From an uncultured Clostridia bacterium (lineage in GTDB: Bacteria > Bacillota > Clostridia > TANB77 > CAG-508): DNA of 42,501 nucleotides. Shown here piece after piece: positions 42,004-42,501 of this stretch. The position numbers were made by a program, and so were the translations under genes. The stretch spans positions 1-42,501 of the forward strand of contig CALXWT010000010.1 of the NCBI GenBank assembly GCA_944392445.1, written 5' to 3'. Numbering within the stretch: the stretch's first letter is position 1; each line of letters opens with the position of its first letter. The notes beneath the pieces are model-generated. The model was not told the origin of the DNA. It made no database searches and saw only the letters and a program-made list of their open reading frames with translations.

Positions 42004-42501
42004 ATGTATTATCAAAGCTATGAAGATTATATAAGAAGTATATTAGGATATCCTGTACTAACTAATAGTTCTTATCCCAATATTACATATGACTATTCAG
42101 ATAATTACGAATTTAATACAAATATAATGCCAAGATATAGTAATGAAATATTAGATTTGTATCCGGAAATATACAAGATAATAAATCCAATGGTATGCAA
42201 AATTTGTGAGGCAAATGCTAAGCCAATTACAAGAGAATTAGTGGAACAAATGACTGATGAGATATATTTAAATATAGAGGGAAATGCTAATCTTGACGAA
42301 GATACTGTAAATGTAAGAGTTACTGTTCCTAGTGGAAAAGATAATTCACGAGAAAATGCAAACTCGCTAAATTCAAGCTCATCTGGTAAAAGTAATTTGA
42401 CACAAAGCCCATCAAAGCAAAATAGGAGTTCATCTTCTGTGGTAAATAATTTGACACAATCTAGAACTTCTGAAACAAGATTAAGACAAACCGAAAGACA
42501 A
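42004..42501 (+). CDS. Hypothetical protein, 3' end outside window
   Basis: AAGGAGG precedes ATG at 42004 by six bases. The open frame runs to the window end: MYYQSYEDYIRSILGYPVLT, then Tyr/Asn-rich sequence, a helical CKICEANAKPITRELVEQM segment, an acidic IYLNIEGNANLDEDTVNV stretch, and a Ser/Asn/Arg-rich low-complexity tail (SRENANSLNSSSSGKSN onward). No signal or span in the visible 166 residues. I do not recognise a named family. It follows murD by 53 bases and may be co-transcribed. Confidence 0.75.
   Translation, partial: MYYQSYEDYIRSILGYPVLTNSSYPNITYDYSDNYEFNTNIMPRYSNEILDLYPEIYKIINPMVCKICEANAKPITRELVEQMTDEIYLNIEGNANLDEDTVNVRVTVPSGKDNSRENANSLNSSSSGKSNLTQSPSKQNRSSSSVVNNLTQSRTSETRLRQTERQ

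Noticed and set aside
1..42501. Alternative genetic code (TGA as Trp), considered because of the AT-rich DNA
   Set aside because: TGA ends gpsA at the right place and Trp codons in conserved positions are TGG.
1..42501. tRNA or rRNA genes
   Set aside because: No GTTCGAATCC-type T-arm or rRNA signature was seen; rnpB is the only RNA gene I can support.

Overview
The window is AT-rich (roughly 30% GC by eye) bacterial DNA from a low-GC Firmicute, most likely an uncultured gut Clostridia lineage. The reasons are the strong AAGGAGG-type ribosome binding sites, an LPXTG-type surface-protein tail, class III fructose-1,6-bisphosphatase, ribosomal protein L32 with a zinc ribbon, type A RNase P RNA and the der-plsY-gpsA gene order. 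TGA is a stop (gpsA ends on it) and Trp is TGG, so the code is standard. The lineage is an inference.

Layout. 1-2.1 kb: the tail of a sortase-anchored protein, then asparagine synthase on the minus strand with two frame breaks and an Asn-rich mini-leader. 2.2-7.3 kb: rpmF, a large inverted-repeat element, dCMP deaminase and two tandem GT-C/YfhO-like membrane proteins. 7.5-10.8 kb: der, plsY and gpsA (GTPase, phospholipid synthesis). 10.8-14.4 kb: two unnamed proteins, a second inverted-repeat element with the same core, rnpB, and an L,D-transpeptidase. 14.5-16.2 kb: an SDR oxidoreductase and a small unknown protein. 16.5-22.1 kb: an ABC transporter with its two-component system, preceded by an 11-bp-period direct repeat that looks like the regulator's operator. 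22.3-26.4 kb: a ClpB N-domain fragment, two membrane-anchored unknown proteins sharing the same start region, and a HipA-like kinase between them. 26.5-30.6 kb: a compact run of a small protein, a second HipA/CtkA-like kinase, an ASCH-Nudix fusion and uvrB. 30.7-35.1 kb: class III fbp, a MntA/HepT toxin-antitoxin pair with a small third gene, a frame-broken XRE regulator diverging from a frame-broken AbrB-type gene, and a GC-rich foreign-looking cassette. 35.5-42.5 kb: uvrA behind a short leader ORF, a frame-broken transglutaminase-like protein, a 29-codon Asn/Lys-rich ORF, a large foldback element, a cytidylate kinase-like gene, murD and the start of an unknown protein.

How it fits together. 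Most of the window is housekeeping: cell envelope (plsY, murD, L,D-transpeptidase), ribosome and RNA (der, rpmF, rnpB), repair (uvrA, uvrB) and metabolism (fbp, dCMP deaminase). Accessory modules are threaded through it: two HipA-like kinases, the HepT/MntA pair, and the foreign cassette. Two kinds of repeat stand out. One is a set of short palindromic units built on TTTGCAAAAGGGGACGGGC or GTGGACAAAAGG...CCTTTGTCCAC, mostly next to gene ends or ribosome binding sites and sometimes read into C-termini. The other is a pair of hairpin elements (about 2.5-2.8 kb and 12.2-12.36 kb) with a nearly identical core and perfect but unrelated flanking arms. Five single-base frame breaks in four recognisable genes mean either real decay or consensus errors; the sequence alone cannot tell which.
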